Made by a program: the position numbers and the translations under genes
Notes under the pieces: model-generated
The model's input: the letters and a program-made list of their open reading frames with translations, nothing else
The model's database searches: none
What the model was told of the DNA's origin: nothing
Origin: Bacillota bacterium
GTDB lineage: Bacteria; Bacillota; UBA4882; UBA8346
Length of the DNA: 64,000 nucleotides
Assembly (NCBI GenBank): GCA_023435565.1
Contig: JAEYRN010000063.1
Coordinates: 35,264 to 99,263, forward strand
Direction of reading: 5' to 3'
Part shown: piece by piece, positions 7,315 through 16,043 of the stretch
How the letters are laid out: each line of letters starts with the position of its first letter
Numbering within the stretch: position 1 is the stretch's first letter

Positions 7315-7893
7315 ATGTCGAAAAAAACGTCAAAAGAACCAAAGGCTGTTTCAAAAGCTCCCGAAAGCTATACAATGTCTCGTTTTTTAAAAGATATTGT
7401 TGAAGTTGTAGTCCCGGCGATAATTCTTTTTTTAGTTATTAAAACTTTCTTTTTCGAGTCCCGTTTTGTGCCTTCACCGTCGATGGTTCCAACAATTCAA
7501 GTTCACGATCGATTTTTACTGAATAAAACCGCTTATTGGTTTAAAACCCCGGAACGTTATCAAATTGTAATTTTTAAACCCCCAGCGCGGGCCGGAGCAA
7601 AAGAAGATTTTGTAAAAAGAATTATTGGATTACCCGGAGAAACAATCAAAGTCCATAAAGGAGTAGTCTATATCAACGACAAACCGTTATCGGAATCGTA
7701 TATAACACCTGATCGGGCACCGATTGGGGAGTATAATGCACTTATTATTCCCGATGATCATGTGTTCGTGATGGGCGATAATCGAAATAATAGCCAGGAT
7801 AGCCGTTATTGGGGCTCGCTTCCGATTGAAAATATTAAAGGCGAGGCTTGGTGGCGCTTTTGGCCGGTGAATCGGGTGGGGATTATAAAGTAG
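7315..7893 (+). CDS. lepB: Signal peptidase I
   Basis: 192 residues. An N-terminal cytoplasmic tail and single membrane span (~28-45) precede the catalytic box PSPSMVPT with Ser56. The general-base Lys101 is in DFVKRIIGLPGE, and the family box GDNRNNSQDSRYWG lies near the C-terminus. The enzyme cleaves signal peptides of exported proteins on the outer membrane face. The frame extends upstream through the palindromic element, but ATG 7315 follows GAGGTGA closely and fits the family's usual N-terminus. An ABC-F gene follows 10 bases later. Confidence 0.93.
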   Translation: MSKKTSKEPKAVSKAPESYTMSRFLKDIVEVVVPAIILFLVIKTFFFESRFVPSPSMVPTIQVHDRFLLNKTAYWFKTPERYQIVIFKPPARAGAKEDFVKRIIGLPGETIKVHKGVVYINDKPLSESYITPDRAPIGEYNALIIPDDHVFVMGDNRNNSQDSRYWGSLPIENIKGEAWWRFWPVNRVGIIK

Positions 7894-7903
7894 AGGAAAA
7901 ATT

Positions 7904-9817
7904 ATGTCATTAATTCAGGTTAACAATCTGGACAAGTTTTTTGGAGCTGAGCCGATTCTCCGAAGTATGGATTTGGAAATTCATCCGGGGGAGAAATGGG
8001 GTTTGGTTGGACGAAATGGCTGCGGCAAAACCACTCTATTGAAAATTTTAGCCGGGAAGGAAGATTATGACCGGGGAGAGATCCGGATTGCTCAAAACTG
8101 TCGTATTGGTTATTTGGAACAAGAGCCGGAGTTCAAGGCGGATATTTCAATTTATCAAGAGTTAAGAAACCTCTTTAGGGATTTGGACCAACTTCATGAG
8201 GAAGTTGAGCAGGCCAGACAACGGATGTCCGATCACTCCCTCAGTCAGGACCAACTTGACCATTTGGTGGAGGAACATTATCATTTAAGTCAAGAGTATG
8301 AACAAAAAGGTGGTTTTTTGATTGAAGGCCGTATTCAAGGAGTTCTTCGCGGCTTGGGTTTCCCTAAGGAGCGCTGGATGGACTCTGCCGTTGTACTGAG
8401 TGGTGGTGAACGGACAAGACTAGCTTTGGCTAAAATATTACTAGCTTCTTATGATTTACTGCTCTTGGACGAGCCTACCAATTATTTGGATATGGCAGCC
8501 ATTGAATGGCTGGAAGATTACTTGAAGGTCCAGTTTAAAGGGGCGACTTTGATTATCTCTCATGATCGTTTCTTTTTAGATTGCGTGGTCCAAGGTATTT
8601 TTGAGCTTAATTCGGGCAGTGTCAAACGTTATCGCGGCAATTATACTGACTATCGAAATCAAAAGGAATTAAACCTCCAGGCTCAGGCTAAGGCATATCA
8701 GATTCAACAAAAAATTTTGCAAAAACAGGAAAAGTTTATTCGTGAGGCCGGTGCTTCCGAAAAGAGTAAACGAAAGGCGCATAGTGTTGAAAAACGGCTC
8801 CAAAAGATTGAAAGGATCGATAAACCATCAGCCGAGCAAAAATCGATAAAGGTAACTTTTAAAGCCCATGACGCTAGTGGCCGGGAAGTGTTGCTGCTTG
8901 AAGGAGTATCAAAGCGTTTTGACAGTAAGGTTATCTTTCAAGATATTAATCTTCGGGTGGAATATGGAGATCGGGTAGGACTTATCGGGCCAAACGGGGC
9001 CGGGAAAACCACTCTTATTAAAATGATTTTAGGTATGGAAACTCCCGATACCGGGAATCTACGTTTGGGTTATGAAGTTTATCCCGGGTATTTCCCTCAA
9101 AATGCGGACGATTCCGGTTTAAGCGGTACTCCGTTTGAAATGGTTATGGATATGGCTGATCTCGATAATACGGAAGCTAGAACTATTTTGGGACGATTTT
9201 TATTTAGCGGTGACGATGTATTTAAAAATGTCTCCGATTTAAGTGGGGGAGAACGGAGGCGTTTAAATCTCATTAAGTTGATGCTTTCCAAATCAAATTT
9301 ATTGATTCTGGATGAACCTACTAATCATCTTGACTTGGAATCAATTGAGGCGATTGAAAAAGCATTGGTTGATTTTGATGGAACTATTCTGGTTGTTTCT
9401 CATGACCGGTATTTCTTGAATAAAGTAGTCAACCGGTACCTGGCAGTGCTTGATCAAAATTTAATCCCTTTTGATTCGTATCAAGATTATTTAAATGCTA
9501 ACCATTCTCAAACCAAACAAGAGACTGTTGTCAAACCGAAAAATCAGGCACAGACGCGGCGGGAACAGAATAAGGAACTCCAGCGTGAATTAAAACGAAA
9601 ACAACGTCGGCTGGAACAAACAGAAACTGAAATCTCACAGTTAGAATCGGATAAAACGGAATTATCCAATCTACTAAGCGATCCGTTAGTTTTTGCCGAT
9701 TATAATAAGAGTTTAACATTGTCTAATGAATTATCGAAAATTGAAACAAAATTGACTGAAGCGTATCGAATATGGGAGGAACTTAGCTTGGAGTTATCCG
9801 TTAACAGTGAAAGTTAG
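7904..9817 (+). CDS. ABC-F family ATPase (Uup/YfmR-like)
   Basis: 637 residues with two ABC ATPase domains and no membrane spans. Walker A motifs are GRNGCGKT (36-43) and GPNGAGKT (362-369), signatures LSGGERTRLAL and LSGGERRRLNL, Walker B boxes LLLLDEPTNYLD and LLILDEPTNHLD. The linker (~250-300) is charged, and the C-terminal ~85 residues form a Lys/Glu/Gln-rich coiled coil like the Uup-type CTD. ABC-F proteins act on ribosomes, relieving stalled translation or protecting from antibiotics. The CTD favours the Uup/YfmR branch over EttA. Likely co-transcribed with lepB. Confidence 0.9.
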   Translation: MSLIQVNNLDKFFGAEPILRSMDLEIHPGEKWGLVGRNGCGKTTLLKILAGKEDYDRGEIRIAQNCRIGYLEQEPEFKADISIYQELRNLFRDLDQLHEEVEQARQRMSDHSLSQDQLDHLVEEHYHLSQEYEQKGGFLIEGRIQGVLRGLGFPKERWMDSAVVLSGGERTRLALAKILLASYDLLLLDEPTNYLDMAAIEWLEDYLKVQFKGATLIISHDRFFLDCVVQGIFELNSGSVKRYRGNYTDYRNQKELNLQAQAKAYQIQQKILQKQEKFIREAGASEKSKRKAHSVEKRLQKIERIDKPSAEQKSIKVTFKAHDASGREVLLLEGVSKRFDSKVIFQDINLRVEYGDRVGLIGPNGAGKTTLIKMILGMETPDTGNLRLGYEVYPGYFPQNADDSGLSGTPFEMVMDMADLDNTEARTILGRFLFSGDDVFKNVSDLSGGERRRLNLIKLMLSKSNLLILDEPTNHLDLESIEAIEKALVDFDGTILVVSHDRYFLNKVVNRYLAVLDQNLIPFDSYQDYLNANHSQTKQETVVKPKNQAQTRREQNKELQRELKRKQRRLEQTETEISQLESDKTELSNLLSDPLVFADYNKSLTLSNELSKIETKLTEAYRIWEELSLELSVNSES

Positions 9818-10011
9818 TGAATTGTTATATTGGAGTATTGACGGATATCTCTCCAAAAATTACTGAAAGGATATTATTTTAAATTAGAGAAGTTACACTA
9901 GTCTGAATTCTTAATTTTGTTCATTTTTATTTACTTTATTTCCATATAGAATGAAATAAATCTCTTAACCAAATTTTTTCATTCTGTATATCAAACCTGA
10001 GGAGGTTGCCG

Positions 10012-12375
10012 ATGTTAAAACCGGAAAAACGCGAGGCCGTTCCTTTTAAAGAGTCACTTCCTTTATTGCCCTTGCGTGGAATGATCGTTTTTCCTTATAT
10101 GGTTGTTCCGCTTGACGTTGGTAGGGACAAATCGATTAGCGCTCTTGAAGAGGCGATGATTAATGAACGTTTAATTGTTTTGGCCGCTCAACGCCAAGCA
10201 AAAATAAACGAACCGGCCGAAGATGATATTTATGAGATAGGGACTTTGGCGGAGATTAAACAGTTACTAAAACTCCCCGACGGAACCATCCGAGTTTTGG
10301 TAGAAGGTTTAAACCGGATTCGCGTGATACGTTATCTTCAGGCAGATCCTCACTATCGGGTGGAGGTCGGTCCTGTAGAAGAGATTAATGAAAAAGATAA
10401 TGAAACCGAAGCTCTAATGCGGTCAGCTTTGTATCAATTTGAACAATTAATTAAACTTAGTAAGAAAGTTCCGCCCGAGGTAATGGTCTCGGTTAATAAT
10501 ATCGAAGATCCGGGACGTTTGGCTGATATCATAACTTCACATTTGAATTTGAAGGTTGAAGAGAAACAAGAGATTTTGGAAGCGATATCCGCCCATGATC
10601 GACTGGAAACACTTTGTTCCTTTTTGATTAAAGAAATAGATATCCTGGAGATGGAACGGAAAATCCATCTCAGGGTCAGAAAACAAATGGAGAAGACCCA
10701 GAAAGAATATTATTTGCGGGAGCAGATAAAGGCGATCCAAAAAGAACTGGGTGACGCGGATGAGCGGATTGCCGAGGTTGAAGAGCTTCGCGCCAAACTT
10801 TCCAAACTGGTTTTAGCAGAGGAAATCGAAGAAAAGGTCCTCAAAGAAATAGATCGTCTGGCAAAAATGCCGCCATTAGCTGCTGAAGCGGTAGTGGTTA
10901 GGAATTATATCGATTGGATACTGTCTTTGCCTTGGAACACTTCTACCGAGGACCGATTGGATGTGAAAGTAGCCGAGACCATATTAAACGAAGATCATTA
11001 TGGCTTGGATAAAGTCAAAGAACGGATCCTTGAGTATTTGGCAGTCTGTCAGTTAACCAAAGAGTTAAAAGGACCGATCCTTTGTTTAATCGGACCGCCG
11101 GGTGTCGGCAAAACCTCCCTTGCCAAATCGGTAGCCCGCGCCTTAAACCGGAAGTTCGTCCGTTTTTCTTTGGGCGGAGTGAGAGACGAGGCGGAAATCC
11201 GCGGCCATCGCCGGACTTATGTGGGGGCATTACCTGGTAAGATTATTCAGATTATGAAACAGGCTGGTTCCAGAAATCCAGTGATCTTGTTGGATGAGAT
11301 CGACAAAATGAGTACCGATTTCCGGGGAGACCCATCATCAGCCTTGCTTGAAGTATTAGATCCGGAACAAAACTTTATGTTCGGAGACCACTATCTGGAA
11401 GTTCCCTTTGATCTTTCCAAAGTGCTCTTCATTACTACGGCCAACACTTATCACGGTATTCCAAGGCCGCTCTTGGACCGAATGGAAGTAATCAATATTT
11501 CCGGTTATACTGAAGAGGAGAAAGTGGAAATCGCTAAAAGGCACTTACTTGCTAAGCAGCGTAAGGATCATGGTTTGGAAAAGCAAGATTTAATCATTAC
11601 CGAGCAGATCTTACGGCAAGTAATTAATGGTTATACCAGAGAATCAGGAGTCCGTAATCTCGAACGGCAATTGGCCACCATCTGCCGAAAAACAGCTTTG
11701 GAAATCGTAAAAACTTCGAAAAAACCGGTGCGCTTAAGTAAAAACATATTAATCAAGTTTCTTGGGATTCCTAAATATAGGCATAATATGGCTGAAGATT
11801 CCGATCAAACCGGTGTCGCTACTGGACTTGCCTGGACCGAAGTGGGCGGGGATATTTTAATGATTGAGGTCACTCCCGTGAAAGGTAAAGGCCAGTTGAT
11901 TTTAACCGGGAAACTGGGCGAAGTGATGCGTGAGTCGGCACAGGCCGCTTTCAGCTATATCCGGTCCCGCGCTAAGGAACTTGGGATCGAAGAAGATTTC
12001 CATGAAAAGTACGATCTTCACATTCATATCCCCGAGGGAGCGATTCCGAAGGATGGTCCGTCGGCCGGGATTACGATTGCAACCGCGATTGTATCGGCTC
12101 TGACCAACCGCCCGGTTCGAAAGGACGTAGCGATGACCGGCGAGATTACTCTAAGGGGACGGGTACTTCCCATCGGCGGGTTGAAGGAGAAGATCCTAGC
12201 TGCCAACCGGAGTGGAATTAAAAAGGTATTGGTTCCAAAAGAGAACGAGAAGGATCTCGAAGAAATCCCGGCCAATGTTTCGCGAAAGATTCAGATCGAA
12301 TTGGTAGATTCGATGGATGAGGTTTGGCACGAGGCTTTGGTGGCCAATAAGATTCAGTCTATATCGGTGAGTTAA
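10012..12375 (+). CDS. lon: ATP-dependent protease La (Lon)
   Basis: 787 residues. The N-terminal substrate-binding domain begins [20 protein letters not shown]. The AAA+ module has Walker A GPPGVGKT (361-368) and the box ILLDEIDKM. The C-terminal protease domain has Ser684 in PKDGPSAG and Lys727 in GGLKEK, spaced as in the known Ser-Lys dyad. It degrades misfolded and regulatory proteins. A TTG at 10006 touches GGAGG, so ATG 10012, six bases away, is the better start. Upstream, an 8-bp inverted repeat (TTTATTTC 9935-9942, GAAATAAA 9953-9960) could be an operator; no heat-shock CIRCE or CtsR box was seen. A DNA-binding LonB role is excluded by the full-length N-domain. Confidence 0.97.
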   Translation: MLKPEKREAVPFKESLPLLPLRGMIVFPYMVVPLDVGRDKSISALEEAMINERLIVLAAQRQAKINEPAEDDIYEIGTLAEIKQLLKLPDGTIRVLVEGLNRIRVIRYLQADPHYRVEVGPVEEINEKDNETEALMRSALYQFEQLIKLSKKVPPEVMVSVNNIEDPGRLADIITSHLNLKVEEKQEILEAISAHDRLETLCSFLIKEIDILEMERKIHLRVRKQMEKTQKEYYLREQIKAIQKELGDADERIAEVEELRAKLSKLVLAEEIEEKVLKEIDRLAKMPPLAAEAVVVRNYIDWILSLPWNTSTEDRLDVKVAETILNEDHYGLDKVKERILEYLAVCQLTKELKGPILCLIGPPGVGKTSLAKSVARALNRKFVRFSLGGVRDEAEIRGHRRTYVGALPGKIIQIMKQAGSRNPVILLDEIDKMSTDFRGDPSSALLEVLDPEQNFMFGDHYLEVPFDLSKVLFITTANTYHGIPRPLLDRMEVINISGYTEEEKVEIAKRHLLAKQRKDHGLEKQDLIITEQILRQVINGYTRESGVRNLERQLATICRKTALEIVKTSKKPVRLSKNILIKFLGIPKYRHNMAEDSDQTGVATGLAWTEVGGDILMIEVTPVKGKGQLILTGKLGEVMRESAQAAFSYIRSRAKELGIEEDFHEKYDLHIHIPEGAIPKDGPSAGITIATAIVSALTNRPVRKDVAMTGEITLRGRVLPIGGLKEKILAANRSGIKKVLVPKENEKDLEEIPANVSRKIQIELVDSMDEVWHEALVANKIQSISVS

Positions 12376-12405
12376 AGGTTGCTTTGAAAGATTTATTATA
12401 AATAT

Positions 12406-12442
12406 AAACCGTTCCGGTTGTTTTTAGCTGGGGCGGTTTTTT
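12406..12442 (+). terminator. Terminator after lon
   Basis: AAACCGTTCC (12406-12415) pairs with GGGGCGGTTT (12430-12439), two G-T pairs, followed by a T run. Confidence 0.7.
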
Positions 12443-12599
12443 ATTAGTAGTGGAGCGAAGAAACTAATACTATTGACCCCTAACTAAACTTCTTAAGTGA
12501 TATATCAAGATTTTCCCAGAATCGTAACACGAACATCTATGTTAGAATAAGTTATGCAATATTTCGGGATATCATCACTACAAAAGGTGTGTGACATAA

Positions 12600-13739
12600 T
12601 TGCCGCAACAAAAGAGAGTAATCCTTCTAATAACAATAGTAATCCTTGTTTTAGCATCCTTACCCGGTTTGAAAATCATTGCCGATGCTTTGATGAAAGA
12701 GACTGCATATCAATTAGTAGTGAACGGTAAAACATGGTTTGCTGTTTCCCGGAAAGAAGCCTTGGACAAATTATTGGATCAGTATCAACGTCATTATCTG
12801 AAAAATATTGATAAGCATGCCAAGGTAAAAACGATCAATTTCTCCCAAAATGTCGAAATTCTTGAAGTAAGAGTCAAGCCGGAAGAGATCGACACTTTGA
12901 AGGCAGCTAAAAGAAAGACTTATGCTATTGAAGAAGAAGCGGTGGAAGTAGAAATAAGAAAAGGCGATAATTTTTGGAATTTATCCCGCGCTAATAATTT
13001 GACAGTTAATGAATTGGAGAGCTTAAACCCTGACCTTGATCCGGATAAATTATTACCCGGGGATAAAGTGATAGTAAAGCCGTTAAACCCGAAGTTGGAT
13101 GTTGTAGTTGAATTAGAAAATACGATCGTCGAATCGGTCCCTTTTAAAATCGAGTATCAATACGATCGCAATCTTTATCGAAGTCAAAAAAAGATAATTA
13201 GGGAAGGTACCGAAGGCCAAAAGGAAGTAGTATATAATATTACTTTACTCAATGGTTATCAAAGCTCTTTACAAGTTAAGAGTGAAAGAGCTCTTAAGAA
13301 ACCAATTAACGCCATTGTTCGAGTTGGGACTAAAACTACGGTTTCAAGGGGCGGTCGAATCAACTATGGAGTAGTTAATGGAAAAAGAGTATCCAGCCTT
13401 TTTGGTTCTCGGATTCATCCGATTACGGGACGGCGGCGTTTTCATGATGGCTTGGACATAGCTGCGTCTTATGGTAATGGAGTCTACGTCTACACCGACG
13501 GCAGGGTTGTACAATCCGGTTGGAACGGTGGTTACGGCTTATCTATCTTGGTCGACCATGGCAACGGTTTGAAAACCAGATATGGACACTTGTCCAAGAT
13601 TTATGTACGTGTTGGCCAAAGGGTCCAAACGGGAGCTAAAATCGGGGCAGTTGGTTCTACCGGTAATAGTACCGGACCACACCTTCATTTTGAGGTTATA
13701 AAATATGGCCGGACTAAGAATCCATTGAATTATATTTAA
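12600..13739 (+). CDS. Membrane-anchored LysM / G5 / M23 metallopeptidase
   Basis: 379 residues. One N-terminal membrane helix (~7-27). LysM lies at ~117-163 (VEIRKGDNFWNLSR, LLPGDKVIV). A G5 domain is at ~167-247 (ESVPFKIEYQYD, REGTEGQKEVVYNI). An M23 lysostaphin-type peptidase fills the C-terminus, with His282 and Asp286 in FHDGLD and HLHFEV (361-366). It should bind and cut peptidoglycan cross-bridges outside the membrane. This domain order is frequent in sporulating Firmicutes. TTG 12600 is the only start near the AAAGGTG; an upstream GTG is closed by a stop within two codons. Monocistronic, with a hairpin after the stop. Confidence 0.9.
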   Translation: MPQQKRVILLITIVILVLASLPGLKIIADALMKETAYQLVVNGKTWFAVSRKEALDKLLDQYQRHYLKNIDKHAKVKTINFSQNVEILEVRVKPEEIDTLKAAKRKTYAIEEEAVEVEIRKGDNFWNLSRANNLTVNELESLNPDLDPDKLLPGDKVIVKPLNPKLDVVVELENTIVESVPFKIEYQYDRNLYRSQKKIIREGTEGQKEVVYNITLLNGYQSSLQVKSERALKKPINAIVRVGTKTTVSRGGRINYGVVNGKRVSSLFGSRIHPITGRRRFHDGLDIAASYGNGVYVYTDGRVVQSGWNGGYGLSILVDHGNGLKTRYGHLSKIYVRVGQRVQTGAKIGAVGSTGNSTGPHLHFEVIKYGRTKNPLNYI

Positions 13740-13762
13740 TTCTAGATTTTGAAGTAATATTG

Positions 13763-13800
13763 AGGGCATAATCTTGTAAGTCAGACTATGCCCTTAATAA
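13763..13800 (+). terminator. Terminator after M23 peptidase gene
   Basis: AGGGCATA pairs with TATGCCCT around 13763-13794, with a partly paired loop, followed by a weak T/A-rich tail. Confidence 0.55.
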
Positions 13801-13933
13801 TTTATTTCTAGAGTATCATAAAGGTATCTATCTTTTCTGGAAAAGAGTTTAGAAATAAAAGCAGGAGATTATGATAAGAACCAGAAGCCTAATATAAATT
13901 ACTATCAAATTAGGTAAGGAAAGGAGTAATTCG

Positions 13934-14989
13934 ATGTTGGACGGTTTTTTACGCCAAACATTTTTTCATAATACGGTATTGGATTATTTGATTTCAACCG
14001 GCGTATTTATTTTAGGACTTATAATTATTTGGTTTCTGAAGCATTTTTATTTGCAACGAATGAAAATGTGGGCTGAAAAAAGTAAAACTTCAATTGATGA
14101 TTTTATTGTGAATACCATCGAAAAACGACTTCTACCTTTGTCATATTTTGGAATTTTTTATATTTGCATGCATGGTTTGAAATTAAAGCCGCTTTTCAGT
14201 AAGGGGCTTAATATCATTGGATTATTATTTACAATCGTTATTGGCGTAAAATTTGTCTTATCCGTCTTTGAATATAGTGTGGAAAAATACCTGCTCCGTT
14301 CAAAAGAAATGGATTTAACCAAACAACAATCGATTAAAGTTATTGCCAATGTAATTAAAATAATTGTCTGGGCATTGGCGGTCATTATTATTTTAGATAA
14401 CTTCGGCATTAAAATTTCCGCTTTAATGGCCGGCCTCGGTATCGGGGGCGTGGCAGTCGCCTTAGCTTCTCAAGCTGTGTTGGGCGATATGTTCAACTAT
14501 TTTACCATCTTTTTTGACCGTCCCTTTGCTCTGGGTGATTTCATAATTGTCGGCGAATACATGGGGACTGTTGAACATATTGGGATTAAAACTACGCGCC
14601 TCCGGAGTTTAGGTGGTGAACAGTTGGTATTTTCCAACACGGATTTGACCAATTCCCGAGTCCGTAATTACAAAAGGATGGAGCAAAGGCGGGTTATGTT
14701 TCAGTTTGGGGTGACTTACGAAACACCTATCGAAACACTGGAAGCTATACCGGAAATAATCCGGAAAATTATTGAAAAATTTGATGATACGGTCTTTGAC
14801 CGGGCCCATTTCATGAAATATGGCGACTTTTCTTTGGTTTTCGAGGTGGTTTACTATGTATTAAGCAGCGATTACAATCGCTACATGGATGTCCAACATG
14901 AGATCAATATCGATATGATGCGTGTATTTAAGTTGAAAAATATTGAGTTTGCCTATCCGACCCAAAAAATCTTTCTTCACCAGCAATAG
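13934..14989 (+). CDS. MscS family mechanosensitive channel
   Basis: 351 residues. About four to five membrane helices occupy the N-terminal half. The pore helix carries the MscS pattern GLGIGGVAVALASQAVLGDM, followed by the beta-domain FDRPFALGDFIIVGEYMGTV and HIGIKTTRLRSLGGE. These proteins open under membrane tension to release solutes during osmotic downshock. Length and topology match the mid-sized YbdG/YnaI group rather than the short MscS. Shine-Dalgarno GGAAAGGAG precedes the ATG. No coupled neighbour. Confidence 0.92.
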   Translation: MLDGFLRQTFFHNTVLDYLISTGVFILGLIIIWFLKHFYLQRMKMWAEKSKTSIDDFIVNTIEKRLLPLSYFGIFYICMHGLKLKPLFSKGLNIIGLLFTIVIGVKFVLSVFEYSVEKYLLRSKEMDLTKQQSIKVIANVIKIIVWALAVIIILDNFGIKISALMAGLGIGGVAVALASQAVLGDMFNYFTIFFDRPFALGDFIIVGEYMGTVEHIGIKTTRLRSLGGEQLVFSNTDLTNSRVRNYKRMEQRRVMFQFGVTYETPIETLEAIPEIIRKIIEKFDDTVFDRAHFMKYGDFSLVFEVVYYVLSSDYNRYMDVQHEINIDMMRVFKLKNIEFAYPTQKIFLHQQ

Positions 14990-15073
14990 ATTGAATTATG
15001 TTTAAGAAAACCTGGAAGATTTAACTTCGAAATGTTATACTTTAACCAAAAGATTAGGATAGGTTTATAATCA

Positions 15074-15487
15074 ATGTTTAACTTAGATCAAATAAAAAAA
15101 CTTGCCGACAAATACGGGATTAACGCGTTTTATTTATTCGGTTCCTTTGCTGACGGTAGTTTTAATGAAGATAGCGACATTGATCTGGCTTATTTAAGCG
15201 ACGTCAAGGGGATTACCATCGATAATGGGTTGCTTTATTTTGATATTAGGGAATTTATCACCCGGGAGATTGATTTGGTCGACATTCGACGCGCATCGCT
15301 CTCCTTTGCGTTTCACATTATCAAAGAAGGCAAGGTAATCTATGAACGAGATAAAGAAAAACGGACCGATTTTGAAGATGAACTAATCAGAAATTACTTG
15401 GATTTTAATGTCTATAACCGGGTTATGGATGAGGAGATAACAGGTAATTTCGGTTTAGGGAGGACTTTAGATGTCGATTCGCACTAA
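15074..15487 (+). CDS. mntA: MntA-like minimal nucleotidyltransferase, antitoxin of a HEPN/MNT pair
   Basis: 137 residues. It has the nucleotidyltransferase signature GSFADG at 23-28 and Asp35/Asp37 in DSDIDL, with a further DLVDI strand. In type VII HEPN/MNT modules the MNT protein AMPylates the partner toxin and so disarms it. Its 3' end overlaps the hepT start by 17 bases. The gene is 84 bases after mscS with no link in function. The GSF-D-D triad is intact, so activity is expected. The C-terminal ~35 residues are variable. Confidence 0.88.
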   Translation: MFNLDQIKKLADKYGINAFYLFGSFADGSFNEDSDIDLAYLSDVKGITIDNGLLYFDIREFITREIDLVDIRRASLSFAFHIIKEGKVIYERDKEKRTDFEDELIRNYLDFNVYNRVMDEEITGNFGLGRTLDVDSH

Positions 15488-15908
15488 ATTAGTTTATGAT
15501 CGGGCCGCTATTATTGATAAGTCTCTTCATAGGTTAGAAAGACTTTCAGAATTATCTTTGGAAGAATTTGCCCAAAATCCTGATAATTATGCAATTGCCG
15601 AACACTATCTCCGGATCGGGTTGGAGGCGTTATTTGATATTGGTCGGCATATTTTGGTCAAATCAGGTTTTGGTAAACCGGAAGATTATCGGGATATTTT
15701 AATATTGTTGGGCAGATATGGCATTATTCCTCAGGAATTCATGGATCGAGTAAAAGGGATGGCTGGCTATCGTAACCGTCTGGTACATATGTATAATGAA
15801 GTTGATGTTGACGAATTATTCGGTATTATATGTAATCATCGTAAAGATATTAAAGAATTTGCATCCTATTTGATTGATTATGTTAAAAAAGCTGAACCAG
15901 GGTTATAG
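15471..15908 (+). CDS. hepT: HepT-like HEPN-domain toxin (RNase)
   Basis: 145 residues, all-helical HEPN protein. The catalytic RX4HXY motif is present as RNRLVHMY (Arg101, His106, Tyr108). Arg and His form the RNase site, and the Tyr is the residue AMPylated by MntA in studied systems. ATG 15471 lies inside mntA, after GGGAGG, so the two are translationally coupled. All key residues are intact, and the pair looks functional. A perfect terminator follows, so the module is self-contained. Confidence 0.88.
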   Translation: MSIRTKLVYDRAAIIDKSLHRLERLSELSLEEFAQNPDNYAIAEHYLRIGLEALFDIGRHILVKSGFGKPEDYRDILILLGRYGIIPQEFMDRVKGMAGYRNRLVHMYNEVDVDELFGIICNHRKDIKEFASYLIDYVKKAEPGL

Positions 15909-15932
15909 ATTCGCTCATCATTAGAATATAAC

Positions 15933-15960
15933 AAAAGCCGCTTTAGAGCGGCTTTTGGGT
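15933..15960 (+). terminator. Terminator of mntA-hepT
   Basis: Perfect 10-bp stem AAAAGCCGCT (15933-15942) / AGCGGCTTTT (15947-15956), loop TTAG. Confidence 0.85.
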
Positions 15961-16043
15961 TTATCAGTAGGTTTCTTGCAAACCTTCTGAAAATTATCTA
16001 TAATAATGGGGATTGCCGAAATGAAACGAAGGAAGGAATAAAG

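Noticed and set aside
9935..9960. CtsR or CIRCE heat-shock operator before lon
   Set aside because: The inverted repeat TTTATTTC/GAAATAAA does not match either consensus; mentioned only in the lon entry.
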